Assembly: GCA_937872165.1 (NCBI GenBank)
Contig: CALMOR010000008.1
Coordinates: forward strand, 780 to 9,769
From: an uncultured Burkholderiales bacterium
GTDB lineage: Bacteria > Pseudomonadota > Gammaproteobacteria > Burkholderiales > Burkholderiaceae_D
Reading direction: 5' to 3'
DNA: 8,990 bases
Shown: piece by piece, positions 1-6,418 of the stretch
How positions within the stretch are numbered: the first letter of the stretch is position 1
Layout of the letters: every line of letters begins with the position of its first letter
Translations under genes and position numbers: made by a program
The notes under the pieces: model-generated
The model's database searches: none
What the model was told of the DNA's origin: nothing
What the model saw: the letters and a program-made list of their open reading frames with translations, nothing else

Positions 1-647
1 GGTTCGGCGCCACCGCCGCGGTCGACGAACGCTTCTCGAGCGTCGAAGACCTGTGGGCCGTGATGGACGCGCTCGACCTCGAACCCGCGGTGCTCGTCGG
101 CTGCTCGCAGGGCGGTCGCATCGCACTCGACGCGACGATCGCGCGGCCGGACCGCGTGGCCGCGCTGGTCCTCGTCGCCGCCGCGATCGGCGGTGCGCCG
201 GAGCCGGCGTCCCACGATCCGCGCCTCGATGCGCTGATCGGGCTCTACGAGCAGGCGAAGGAAGCCGGCGACGTCGACGAGCAGAACCGCATCGAGGCGC
301 AGGTCTGGCTCGACGGACCGTTCGAAGCCGAAGGCCGCGTCGCGGGCGAGGCCCGTGCCCTGTTCCTCGCGATGAACCGCATCGCGCTCGACACCCCGGA
401 CCTCGGCGACCCGGACATCCCGAACACCGCGTACGCGGCGCTCGCGTCGATCGATCGGCCCACCCTCGTGATGTGGGGCCCGCTCGACGTGCCGAGCGTC
501 GTCGCCAACATGCGGCACGCGGCCTCGACGATCCCGGATGTGCATCGCTGCGAGCTCGACGGCGTGGCCCACCTGCCGAGTCTCGAGGCACCGGCGCGCT
601 TCAATGCGGCGCTCGACGCCTTCCTTCGGGACGCGGCCCCCGGCTGA
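1..647 (+). CDS. Alpha/beta hydrolase, 5' end missing (C-terminal ~214 residues)
   Basis: This is the C-terminal part of an alpha/beta-hydrolase fold enzyme. The frame is open from the first full codon at base 3, so the true start lies upstream of the window. The GTG/ATG at 60-65 is internal: in-frame residues before it already read like the family (an FGAT stretch, then a helix before the nucleophile strand). The full catalytic triad is visible: Ser at 105-107 in a G-C-S-Q-G nucleophile elbow, Asp at 486-488 in W-G-P-L-D after a beta strand, and His at 570-572 in G-V-A-H-L-P. A lid-like helical segment lies between Ser and Asp. The family covers esterases, enol-lactonases, C-C hydrolases and haloperoxidase-like proteins, and the substrate cannot be read from sequence. 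No signal peptide can be judged because the N-terminus is absent. It ends 8 nt before the metal exporter gene, so the two are probably co-transcribed. Confidence 0.9.
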   Translation, partial: FGATAAVDERFSSVEDLWAVMDALDLEPAVLVGCSQGGRIALDATIARPDRVAALVLVAAAIGGAPEPASHDPRLDALIGLYEQAKEAGDVDEQNRIEAQVWLDGPFEAEGRVAGEARALFLAMNRIALDTPDLGDPDIPNTAYAALASIDRPTLVMWGPLDVPSVVANMRHAASTIPDVHRCELDGVAHLPSLEAPARFNAALDAFLRDAAPG

Positions 648-652
648 AGGAA
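647..652 (+). promoter_or_regulatory. Ribosome binding site of the CDF exporter gene
   Basis: The purine run AAGGAA begins on the last base of the hydrolase stop codon and ends 3 nt before the ATG at 656. The spacing is short, but this is the only Shine-Dalgarno-like sequence nearby. It supports the start at 656 over any in-frame start inside the hydrolase gene. Its overlap with the upstream stop suggests the two genes are translated in sequence from one mRNA. Confidence 0.5.
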
Positions 653-655
653 CCC

Positions 656-1657
656 ATGTCCGATCACGGTCGTCATCACCACCCCGCGCACGCCGGCCAC
701 CGCCCTGTCGACGAACACGCGCACGATCACGGCCACGACCATGCGCACGGCCACTCGCACGGCATGCCGGCCGACGCGACCTCGGCCACGCTGCGACTCT
801 TCGCGATCGGCATCGCGATCAACCTCGCGTTCGTGCTGATCGAGGCCGGCTACGGATGGTGGGCCGACTCGCTCGCGCTGCTGGCCGACGCGGGCCACAA
901 CTTCGGCGACGTGATCGGACTCGCGCTCGCGTGGGGAGCCGCGGTGCTGGGTCGTCGACGCGCGTCCGACCGCTTCACCTACGGCCTCGGCGGTACGACC
1001 ATCCTGGCCGCGCTCGCCAACGCGATGCTGCTGCTGATCGCGGTGGGCGGCATCGTGTACGCGGCGGTCGAGCGCCTGATCACGCCGGCCCCGATCGACG
1101 ACGTGGTCGTGATCGTCGTCGCGGGCATCGGCATCTTCGTCAACACGGCGACCGCGTTGCTGTTCCTGTCGCGTCGCGGCGACGACCTCAACGTGCGCGG
1201 CGCCTATCTGCACATGGTGGCCGACGCCGCGGTGTCGGCCGCCGTGGTGGTCGCCGGGCTGGTCATCCGCTATACGGGGCTGTCGTGGATCGACCCGCTG
1301 ATGGGTCTCGTGGTCGCGATCGTCATCCTGTTCGGCACGTGGAGCCTGATGCGCGACTCGATGCGTCTCGCGCTCGCGGCGGTGCCCGATCACATCGACG
1401 CCGACGCGGTGCGCGCCTACCTCGAAGGGCTGCCCGGCGTCACGGCGGTCCACGACCTGCACATCTGGGCGACGAGCACGTCGGAGAACGCGCTGACCGC
1501 GCACCTCGTGATGCCGTCGGGGCATCCGGGCGACGGCTTCCTGTGCGAAGTCGCCGACGCGATCGAAGCGCGCTTTCGCATCGGCCACGTGACGACGCAG
1601 ATCGAGACGGCGGACGGGCCGGGTCCGTGCCGGCTCGAAGCCGCGCACGCGGCCTGA
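656..1657 (+). CDS. Cation diffusion facilitator (CDF) family zinc/divalent metal exporter, His-rich N-terminus
   Basis: A 333-residue inner-membrane exporter of the CDF family (CzcD/ZitB/DmeF type), which moves Zn2+ and often Co2+ or Cd2+ out of the cytoplasm in exchange for protons. The first 36 residues hold 14 histidines, mostly alternating with Asp, Gly and Ala, a typical cytoplasmic metal-collecting tail. Six membrane helices follow, at roughly 46-66, 73-97, 115-137, 147-170, 183-205 and 210-232. The metal-site pairs are present in TM2 (H81 and D85, in A-G-H-N-F-G-D) and TM5 (H186 and D190, in H-M-V-A-D). This HxxxD/HxxxD arrangement is usual for Zn-preferring members. Residues about 238-333 form the cytoplasmic ferredoxin-like domain, including an H-D-L-H-I-W motif. 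The start is ATG 656, just behind an AAGGAA site; the frame is open further upstream only as a shadow of the hydrolase gene. Family assignment is firm; the metal (Zn, Co or Cd) is inferred. Confidence 0.95.
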   Translation: MSDHGRHHHPAHAGHRPVDEHAHDHGHDHAHGHSHGMPADATSATLRLFAIGIAINLAFVLIEAGYGWWADSLALLADAGHNFGDVIGLALAWGAAVLGRRRASDRFTYGLGGTTILAALANAMLLLIAVGGIVYAAVERLITPAPIDDVVVIVVAGIGIFVNTATALLFLSRRGDDLNVRGAYLHMVADAAVSAAVVVAGLVIRYTGLSWIDPLMGLVVAIVILFGTWSLMRDSMRLALAAVPDHIDADAVRAYLEGLPGVTAVHDLHIWATSTSENALTAHLVMPSGHPGDGFLCEVADAIEARFRIGHVTTQIETADGPGPCRLEAAHAA

Positions 1658-1776
1658 GAGGGCGAGCGCCGAGGGAGCACTGTCCGTCGCCCCGCGTTCT
1701 TCACGTAAGGCCGCGGCGGTCGGGACCCGAGTCCGTGCTTCGTCGATGAGCACGCCGCGCGACGCGTGCACGACGC
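1658..1776. other. Convergent intergenic region between the CDF and mgtE genes
   Basis: This 119-nt stretch separates two genes that converge on it. It is the only non-coding gap above 30 nt in the window. I see no small gene, tRNA or insertion-sequence end in it. It ought to hold a transcription end for both strands, but no GC hairpin followed by a T-run is present on either strand. A weak hairpin cluster lies at 1734-1775. Rho-dependent termination is possible but cannot be read from the sequence. Confidence 0.6.
1734..1775. terminator. Possible bidirectional hairpin cluster (no T-tract)
   Basis: GCACGC at 1750-1755 pairs with GCGTGC at 1764-1769 across an 8-nt loop. An outer pair, CGTCG at 1741-1745 with CGACG at 1771-1775, can extend the stem across an asymmetric internal loop (4 nt against 1 nt). 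A mutually exclusive stem is CGTGCT at 1734-1739 with AGCACG at 1749-1754. The cluster begins right after the mgtE stop when read on the - strand. No U-rich tail follows on either strand, so it is not a canonical intrinsic terminator. It could protect 3' ends, or it could be chance pairing in GC-rich DNA. Confidence 0.25.
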
Positions 1777-3273
1777 CTACAGCAGCACCATCGTCGCCAG
1801 CCCGAGGAAGATCAGGAAGCCGAGCGTGTCGGTCGCGAAGGTCAGCAGCACCGACGACCCGATCGCCGGGTCCTTGCCGAAGCGGGCGCGGGTCAGCGGC
1901 ACGATCATCCCGAGCGCGGCGCCGACCAGCATGTTGGCCAGCATCGCCGCGGCCATCACCGGCCAGATCGCCACCCGCCCCGACATCGCGTACGCGAAGC
2001 CGCCGGCGATGATGCCGCCGCCTGCGCCGATCAGGATCGACACCGTCAGCTCCTTGACGACGAGCTGACGCACGTTCGACGCCCCGATGCGACCGAGGGC
2101 CAGCGCGCGGATGATCAGCGTCATCGTCTGGTTGCCCGAGTTGCCTCCGATGCCGGCGATGATCGACATCAGGAACGCGAGGATGACGATCTTGCCGACG
2201 GTGGCTTCGAAGCGCGACGCGACGAACGACGCGAACGACGCGGTCACGAGGTTCAGCAGCAGCCACGGCGCGCGGTTGCGGATCGAATCGCCGACCGGCG
2301 CGAAGATGTCCTCCTCCTCGCGCAGGCCGGCCGCCGACAGCTGCGCCTCCTCGGACTCCTCGCGGATCACGTCGACGACCTCGTTGACCGTCAGCCGCCC
2401 GACGAGACGACCCTGCGTGTCGACCACCGGCGCCGACACGAGGTCGTAGCGCTCGAACGCCTGCGCCGCGCCGCCGGCATCGTCCTCGGGCTGCAGCGTG
2501 AGCAGGTCCGTGCGCATCACGCTCACCACTTCGGTCTCGGGCTCGTTGATCAGCAGCCGGTCGAGCGGCAGCGAGCCGAGCAGCCGGTGCTCGCGGTCGA
2601 CGACGAAGACCTGGTCGGACTGATCGGGCAGCGCGTCGAAACGGCGCAGGTAGCGCAGCACGACCTCGAGCGTCACGTCGTCGCGGATGGTGACCATCTC
2701 GAAGTCCATCCGCGCACCGACCGAGTCCTCGGGGAAGCTCATCGCCGAACGGAGCTGCTCGCGCTCCTCGGCGCTGAGCTCGCTCGACAGCAGGTCGAAG
2801 ACCTGCGGCGGCAGGTCGGGCACGAGGTCTGCGAGCTCGTCGGCGTCGAGCTCCTCGACCGCCGACACGATCTCCTCGTGCGTCATCGACGCGACCAGCG
2901 ACTCGCGCACGGCCTCGGACAGTTCGAGCAGCACCTCGCCCGAATCGATCACGCTCTCCTCGGACTTGATGTGCTTCCAGACGACGAGACGATCGTCGTT
3001 GGAGAGGGCCTCGAGCAGGTACGCGACGTCGGCCGGATGCAGCCGGTCGAGCTCGCGTTCGAGTTCGACCTCGTGCCGTCGATGCGTCAGCGCCTCGACC
3101 AGCGCGTGCCTCGACTCGTCTTCCGCATGGCGCTGACGATGCGTGACCGCCTCGACCCGATCGACCCGACGCAGCAGGGTCTCGACGCGCACCAGCGCGC
3201 GCTGAGCGTCGTCCGGATCGCGCGGGGTCGGCAACATCGTCTGAGGATCGCGATCGTCGGGCATGGCCGGCAT
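1777..3273 (-). CDS. mgtE: Magnesium transporter MgtE
   Basis: A 498-residue Mg2+-selective channel of the inner membrane. A charged, coiled-coil-like leader (about 20-76) precedes the superhelical MgtE N domain (about 77-180, starting at L-H-P-A-D-V). Two CBS domains follow (about 185-245 and 249-305), then a linking plug helix (about 306-325). The membrane domain (about 335-498) contains the family signature G-G-N-S-G-N-Q at 376-382 and a late-helix T-D-T-L-G-F whose D482 appears to match the pore-lining Asp of characterised MgtE. In the family, the N and CBS domains bind Mg2+ and close the pore when cytosolic Mg2+ is high, so gating is built into the protein. Starts are possible at 3273 or 3264 (nine bases apart). 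Neither has a clear Shine-Dalgarno site; 3273 is the more upstream. It is last in the seven-gene run, 29 nt after the EamA permease gene, with no room for a riboswitch. Length and domain order are normal. Confidence 0.95.
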   Translation of the reverse strand: MPAMPDDRDPQTMLPTPRDPDDAQRALVRVETLLRRVDRVEAVTHRQRHAEDESRHALVEALTHRRHEVELERELDRLHPADVAYLLEALSNDDRLVVWKHIKSEESVIDSGEVLLELSEAVRESLVASMTHEEIVSAVEELDADELADLVPDLPPQVFDLLSSELSAEEREQLRSAMSFPEDSVGARMDFEMVTIRDDVTLEVVLRYLRRFDALPDQSDQVFVVDREHRLLGSLPLDRLLINEPETEVVSVMRTDLLTLQPEDDAGGAAQAFERYDLVSAPVVDTQGRLVGRLTVNEVVDVIREESEEAQLSAAGLREEEDIFAPVGDSIRNRAPWLLLNLVTASFASFVASRFEATVGKIVILAFLMSIIAGIGGNSGNQTMTLIIRALALGRIGASNVRQLVVKELTVSILIGAGGGIIAGGFAYAMSGRVAIWPVMAAAMLANMLVGAALGMIVPLTRARFGKDPAIGSSVLLTFATDTLGFLIFLGLATMVLL

Positions 3274-3302
3274 TGTAGAGACGCGATCGACGGCCCCTGC
3301 CG

Positions 3303-4199
3303 TCAGCGACGCCGCGTCACGAGCGCGATGCCGACGACCGCGCAGACGAACGCGACGCCGTGCGCGATCGTCGGCCGTTCGCCGAGGAAGACCATGCCGA
3401 CCAGCGCCGACGTGACCGGCAACGCGGTCGTGAAGACGCCGGCCCGGCTGGCCGGTACGTGCTTCAACCCGGTGAGCCACAACCAGGTCGACAGCACGCT
3501 GGCCGCGATCGCGTAGACCACGATGAGGGTCCACAGCGTCGTCGTGACGCGGTCGAAGTCGAAGTGTCGCGCCTGCCACAGCCCGAACGGCAGCATCAGC
3601 GCGAAGCCCACGCCGTTGATCCACGCCGAGATCCGCATCGGACCGACCGCGGCGTCGGTGAGGCGCTTGCCGAGCACGACGTACATCGCCTCGCAGAACA
3701 CGGCGCCGACCATGAACGCGTTGCCGGCCGGCGTGGCGTCGCCGCTGTCCGGCGCCGCGCCGCGTGCCAGCGTGAGCGCGCCGACGCCGATGACGGCCAG
3801 CGCGATCGCGACCAGCGTCCGCCCCTGGATGCGCTCGCGCAGCGCCATCAGCGACAGCACCGCGACGGCCGCCGGCAGCATGCTCATGATCAGTCCGGCC
3901 GCGGTGGCCGACGTGCGCGCCACGCCCGACAGCATGCAGATCGAGAAGAGGAAGTTGCCGAAGAACGACTCGGCCACGAGCGTGCCGCGCAACGGCCATG
4001 CGATCGCGAGACCGCCGCGCGGGAAGGTCCACGGCAGCATCGCGAGCGCCGCGATGCCGAAGCGGAGGGTGGCCAGCAGGAACACCGGCACCGTCTCGAC
4101 GATGACCTTCGAGAAGCCGACGTAGGCGCCGACCACGGCCATCCCGGCGACGAGATACAGGTAGGCGGACGGCGGCGCGGCTGCGACGCGGTCCTTCAT
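3303..4199 (-). CDS. EamA/DMT-superfamily permease, ten-helix drug/metabolite transporter
   Basis: A 298-residue inner-membrane protein of the drug/metabolite transporter superfamily. Two tandem EamA repeats (about 12-145 and 160-296) give ten predicted hydrophobic helices. Each repeat ends with the usual Glu-Arg after its penultimate helix: L-R-E-R in the first half and L-G-E-R-P in the second. Such proteins export amino acids, metabolites or drugs; the substrate cannot be predicted. The start at ATG 4199 gives a short N-terminal tail before the first helix and sits 16 nt after the mtgA stop, behind a G-rich stretch (GGCGGGG). An upstream in-frame ATG at 4235 would overlap mtgA by 20 nt and add a basic dozen residues; I consider it less likely. 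Nothing links this permease specifically to its neighbours apart from the shared direction and tight spacing. Confidence 0.9.
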   Translation of the reverse strand: MKDRVAAAPPSAYLYLVAGMAVVGAYVGFSKVIVETVPVFLLATLRFGIAALAMLPWTFPRGGLAIAWPLRGTLVAESFFGNFLFSICMLSGVARTSATAAGLIMSMLPAAVAVLSLMALRERIQGRTLVAIALAVIGVGALTLARGAAPDSGDATPAGNAFMVGAVFCEAMYVVLGKRLTDAAVGPMRISAWINGVGFALMLPFGLWQARHFDFDRVTTTLWTLIVVYAIAASVLSTWLWLTGLKHVPASRAGVFTTALPVTSALVGMVFLGERPTIAHGVAFVCAVVGIALVTRRR

Positions 4200-4215
4200 G
4201 CCCCGCCGCCCGCGC

Positions 4216-4962
4216 TCACGGCAGCTCCGCGTCACCCATCCAGCGCGCGATCACCGCGCTGCGCTGGGCGAGATACGGCGAGCCGCGGCGCGTGTCGTAG
4301 TAGCGCGGGTTGGGCAGCATCACCGCGAGCTGAGCCGCCTGCGAGGGGCCGAGCTGCGCGGCGGTCGTGCCGAAGTAGTGATGCGCGGCGGCCTCTGCGC
4401 CGAAGACGCCGTTGCCCCACTCGATGACGTTGAGGTAGATCTCGAGGATGCGCCGCTTCGAGAGCCAGAACTCCAGCATGTAGGTGATGACGAGCTCCTG
4501 CGCCTTCCGCAGATAGCTGCGCTCGCCGGTCAGGAAGAGGTTCTTCGCGAGCTGCTGCGTGATGGTCGAGCCGCCCTTGATGCGCGCCTTTCGTCGGGCG
4601 TCCTTGCCGCCCCTGTCGCCGTTGCCGACCTTCTCGTTGCCGACCTTCTCGTTGCTCTCGTAGGCCTTCGAGATCGCGTCCCAGTCCACGCCGTCGTGCT
4701 CCGCGAAGCGCGCGTCCTCGGACGTGATCACGGCGCGCTTGAGGTTGTCCGAGATGCGCGCGTAGGGCACCCATCGCTGCTCCATCGCGGCGTCCGGGTT
4801 CTTCTCTCTCGCGAGCGCCATATGGCTGCGCATGAACGCGGTGTCCGACGGATCGACGAAGCGATACGAGCCGATGACGACGAAGTAGTAGACCTGCAGC
4901 AGCACGACGAGGCCGACCGCGACGGCGACGAGGCGGCCGAGCCAGCGCAGTGCTCGCTTCAT
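4216..4962 (-). CDS. mtgA: Monofunctional biosynthetic peptidoglycan transglycosylase MtgA
   Basis: A 248-residue glycosyltransferase family 51 enzyme that polymerises lipid II into glycan strands on the periplasmic face of the inner membrane. It lacks the penicillin-binding domain of class A PBPs. A single N-terminal membrane anchor is at about 7-30. Active-site motifs are in order: S-E-D-A-R-F with catalytic Glu82 and H89-D-G; K-G-G-S-T-I-T-Q-Q at 129-137, followed by L-A-K-N; and R-K-A-Q-E (152-156) leading to L-E-I-Y-L-N around 173-178, with the second conserved Glu174. Between motifs one and two, residues about 104-127 form an unusually long charged loop carrying a duplicated E-K-V-G-N unit. 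The ATG at 4962 overlaps the aroE stop as ATGA and has no Shine-Dalgarno site, so translation is probably coupled to aroE. An in-frame extension upstream to 5037 only runs over aroE codons. Confidence 0.95.
   Translation of the reverse strand: MKRALRWLGRLVAVAVGLVVLLQVYYFVVIGSYRFVDPSDTAFMRSHMALAREKNPDAAMEQRWVPYARISDNLKRAVITSEDARFAEHDGVDWDAISKAYESNEKVGNEKVGNGDRGGKDARRKARIKGGSTITQQLAKNLFLTGERSYLRKAQELVITYMLEFWLSKRRILEIYLNVIEWGNGVFGAEAAAHHYFGTTAAQLGPSQAAQLAVMLPNPRYYDTRRGSPYLAQRSAVIARWMGDAELP
4621..4650. repeat. Perfect 15-bp tandem repeat, two copies, inside mtgA
   Basis: GTTGCCGACCTTCTC occurs at 4621-4635 and again at 4636-4650 without mismatch. The first five bases of a third copy follow at 4651-4655. 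On the coding strand each unit encodes E-K-V-G-N, giving MtgA residues 105-109 and 110-114. The unit length is a multiple of three, so gain or loss of copies would keep the reading frame. It lies in a loop between catalytic motifs. Confidence 0.9.
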
Positions 4963-5816
4963 CGCGTCGTGCCCGCCGCGAGCAGCGAACGCATCAGGGC
5001 GCGGACCGGCGCCGTCTCGGGACGCACGCCGCGCCACAGGAAGAACGACTCGGCTGCCTGTGCGACCAGCATGCCGAGACCGTCGACGACCTGCGACGCG
5101 CCGCCGTCGATCGCCTGCGTCATGAACGGGGTGGGCCGGGCGGCGTACATCAGGTCGTAGGCCAGGCCCGCCTTCGCGAAGGTCGGCGGCGCGAGCGGCA
5201 GCGTCTCGCGCGCGAGGCTCGCCGAGGTCGCGTTGACGACGACGTCGAAGCTCTCGCCGGCGAGCTCGTCGAACGCGCTGGCGCGCACGATCGTCGCGGA
5301 GTCGCGAGCGGCGCAGGTCGCGACCAGCGTGTCGGCGCGACGCCGGTCGCGAGCGACGACGACGAGCGATCGAGGAGCGGCGTCGAACAGCGGTCCGACG
5401 ACTCCACGCGCCGACCCGCCGGCCCCCACCAGCAGCACGCGTGCACCGGTGAGCGCGCTGCCGACCAGGCGCTTCAGGTCGTCGACGAGACCGGCGCCGT
5501 CGGTGTTGTCGCCGTGCAGACCGTATTCATCGCGACCGAGCCAGTTGACCGCGCCGGCCATTCGGGCGCGCGGACTGACGCGCTCGCCGCAGAGCGCGCG
5601 GGCCTCGACCTTGAACGGCAGCGTGACGTTGAGCCCTTCGCCGCCTTCGTCGAAGAAGCGGGTCGCGGTGGCGACGAAGCCGTCGACCGGGGCGGACACG
5701 CGTCGATAGTCGACGACCAGTCCGGTGGCGGCCGCGAAGGCCGCATGGATCGCGGGCGACAGGCTGTGCGCGACCGGATGGCCGATCACGCCGTAGCGGT
5801 GCGGCTCGTGCGTCAC
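4959..5816 (-). CDS. aroE: Shikimate dehydrogenase (NADP+) AroE
   Basis: A 285-residue cytoplasmic enzyme that reduces 3-dehydroshikimate to shikimate in aromatic amino acid biosynthesis. The N-terminal substrate domain shows the shikimate-binding S-L-S-P, N-V-T-L-P-F-K with catalytic Lys69, and G-D-N-T-D-G with catalytic Asp106. The NADP-binding Rossmann domain shows G-A-G-G-S-A-R at 131-137 and a basic A-R-D-R-R-R-A stretch in place of the common N-R-T-x-x-R-A. Later family motifs are N-A-T-S-A-S-L, Y-D-L-M-Y, and the C-terminal G-M-L-V-x-Q with Gln253. One oddity is Trp92 after Asn91 where most AroE proteins have Asn-Thr. The start is inferred as GTG 5816: it gives normal length with the first strand (H-R-Y-G-V-I-G) close behind, and sits 14 nt after the upstream stop. 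No ATG is suitably placed. The 3' end overlaps mtgA by 4 nt (ATGA). Confidence 0.93.
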   Translation of the reverse strand: MTHEPHRYGVIGHPVAHSLSPAIHAAFAAATGLVVDYRRVSAPVDGFVATATRFFDEGGEGLNVTLPFKVEARALCGERVSPRARMAGAVNWLGRDEYGLHGDNTDGAGLVDDLKRLVGSALTGARVLLVGAGGSARGVVGPLFDAAPRSLVVVARDRRRADTLVATCAARDSATIVRASAFDELAGESFDVVVNATSASLARETLPLAPPTFAKAGLAYDLMYAARPTPFMTQAIDGGASQVVDGLGMLVAQAAESFFLWRGVRPETAPVRALMRSLLAAGTTR

Positions 5817-5830
5817 GGACCGCGGCCGCT

Positions 5831-6418
5831 TCAGCGTCCGATCGACAGCGCGTCGCGCGCGGGGTTGGGCAGCGCGCGGATCTCGGTGCAGCAGGCCGGG
5901 CCGACGCACTTGGCGACGCACTCGTAGCGCGAGCCGTTGAGTCCGCTCTTCGTGATGGTCTTGCCGTCGTCGGACAGCACGCCGTCGACCCCCGGGTTGA
6001 GCGCCTTCTGCAGCACGCCCTCGACCGACGGCTTGTCGTCGGCGGTGCCGGTGACGGTGACACCACCGAGACGCTCGGCATCGCCGACCGGCGTGTTGCT
6101 CGACGGCTTCTCGCCGGCGATCGCCGCGGCGCGGCTGCGACCGTCCTTGCGATCGAAGGCGGCCTTGGTGGCGGCCCGCGACTTCGTCAGCGGATCGGCG
6201 GCCGTCTTCTTCTTCGCGGCATCGTCGGGCTGTGGCGCGCAGCGTTGCACGATCACCGAAACGCCCTCGCAGTTGTCGCGCGCGGCGTCCTCGATCGACT
6301 GCCGCGACGGCGCCTTCGTCACGCCGGTCTGCGCCATCGCGAGGCCCGCCATCGCGATCGCCATCACCGCGAGGCCGCGCGCCAGCACGAAGGGGATCCT
6401 TGCAGACGCTCTGTTCAT
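5831..6418 (-). CDS. Unrecognised exported protein with six cysteines
   Basis: I do not recognise this 195-residue protein. It begins with a clear Sec-type signal peptide: basic residues in the first 14 positions, a hydrophobic core around 16-26, and a likely signal peptidase site after A-M-A at residue 29. The mature part has Cys50 and Cys60 near the start, a polar Lys/Arg/Asp/Ala-rich middle (about 61-110) that looks disordered, and a C-terminal block (about 115-182) with a V-T-V-T-G strand and four clustered cysteines (167, 171, 176, 177; spacing C-x3-C-x4-C-C). Six cysteines in an exported protein suggest disulfides in the periplasm. The cluster does not match a lipobox or a CxxCH haem site. 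The ATG at 6418 overlaps the stop of the TonB-like gene as ATGA, with a purine-rich GAAAGAAA just ahead, so translation is probably coupled. aroE starts 14 nt after its stop. Coding status is well supported by position and signal peptide; function is unknown. Confidence 0.82.
   Translation of the reverse strand: MNRASARIPFVLARGLAVMAIAMAGLAMAQTGVTKAPSRQSIEDAARDNCEGVSVIVQRCAPQPDDAAKKKTAADPLTKSRAATKAAFDRKDGRSRAAAIAGEKPSSNTPVGDAERLGGVTVTGTADDKPSVEGVLQKALNPGVDGVLSDDGKTITKSGLNGSRYECVAKCVGPACCTEIRALPNPARDALSIGR

Noticed and set aside
53..655. In-frame upstream extension of the CDF gene into the hydrolase gene
   Set aside because: The extra residues are Arg/Ala/Pro-rich frame-shadow sequence of the hydrolase. 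The Shine-Dalgarno site and the family's normal His-rich N-terminus both place the start at 656.
245..2266. Very long open frame on the - strand across the hydrolase and CDF genes
   Set aside because: Its product is Arg/Asp/His-rich without any fold signature and runs antisense to two genes with full family motifs. It is a high-GC shadow frame; its last part even overlaps the true mgtE in another frame.
3274..3302. Mg2+-sensing riboswitch (M-box type) or promoter ahead of mgtE
   Set aside because: Only 29 nt separate the permease stop from mgtE, far too short for an M-box, and no promoter elements are visible.
2587..3516. 309-codon + strand frame opposite mgtE
   Set aside because: Antisense to strongly recognisable MgtE N and CBS domains; its composition mirrors that gene and has no domain of its own.
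3274..4032. In-frame upstream extension of mgtE through the permease gene
   Set aside because: The added sequence is Arg-rich shadow of the EamA gene. A normal MgtE begins at the ATG at 3273 or 3264.
4198..5160. 320-codon + strand frame opposite mtgA
   Set aside because: Antisense shadow of MtgA and the aroE end; no motif, no plausible ribosome binding site.
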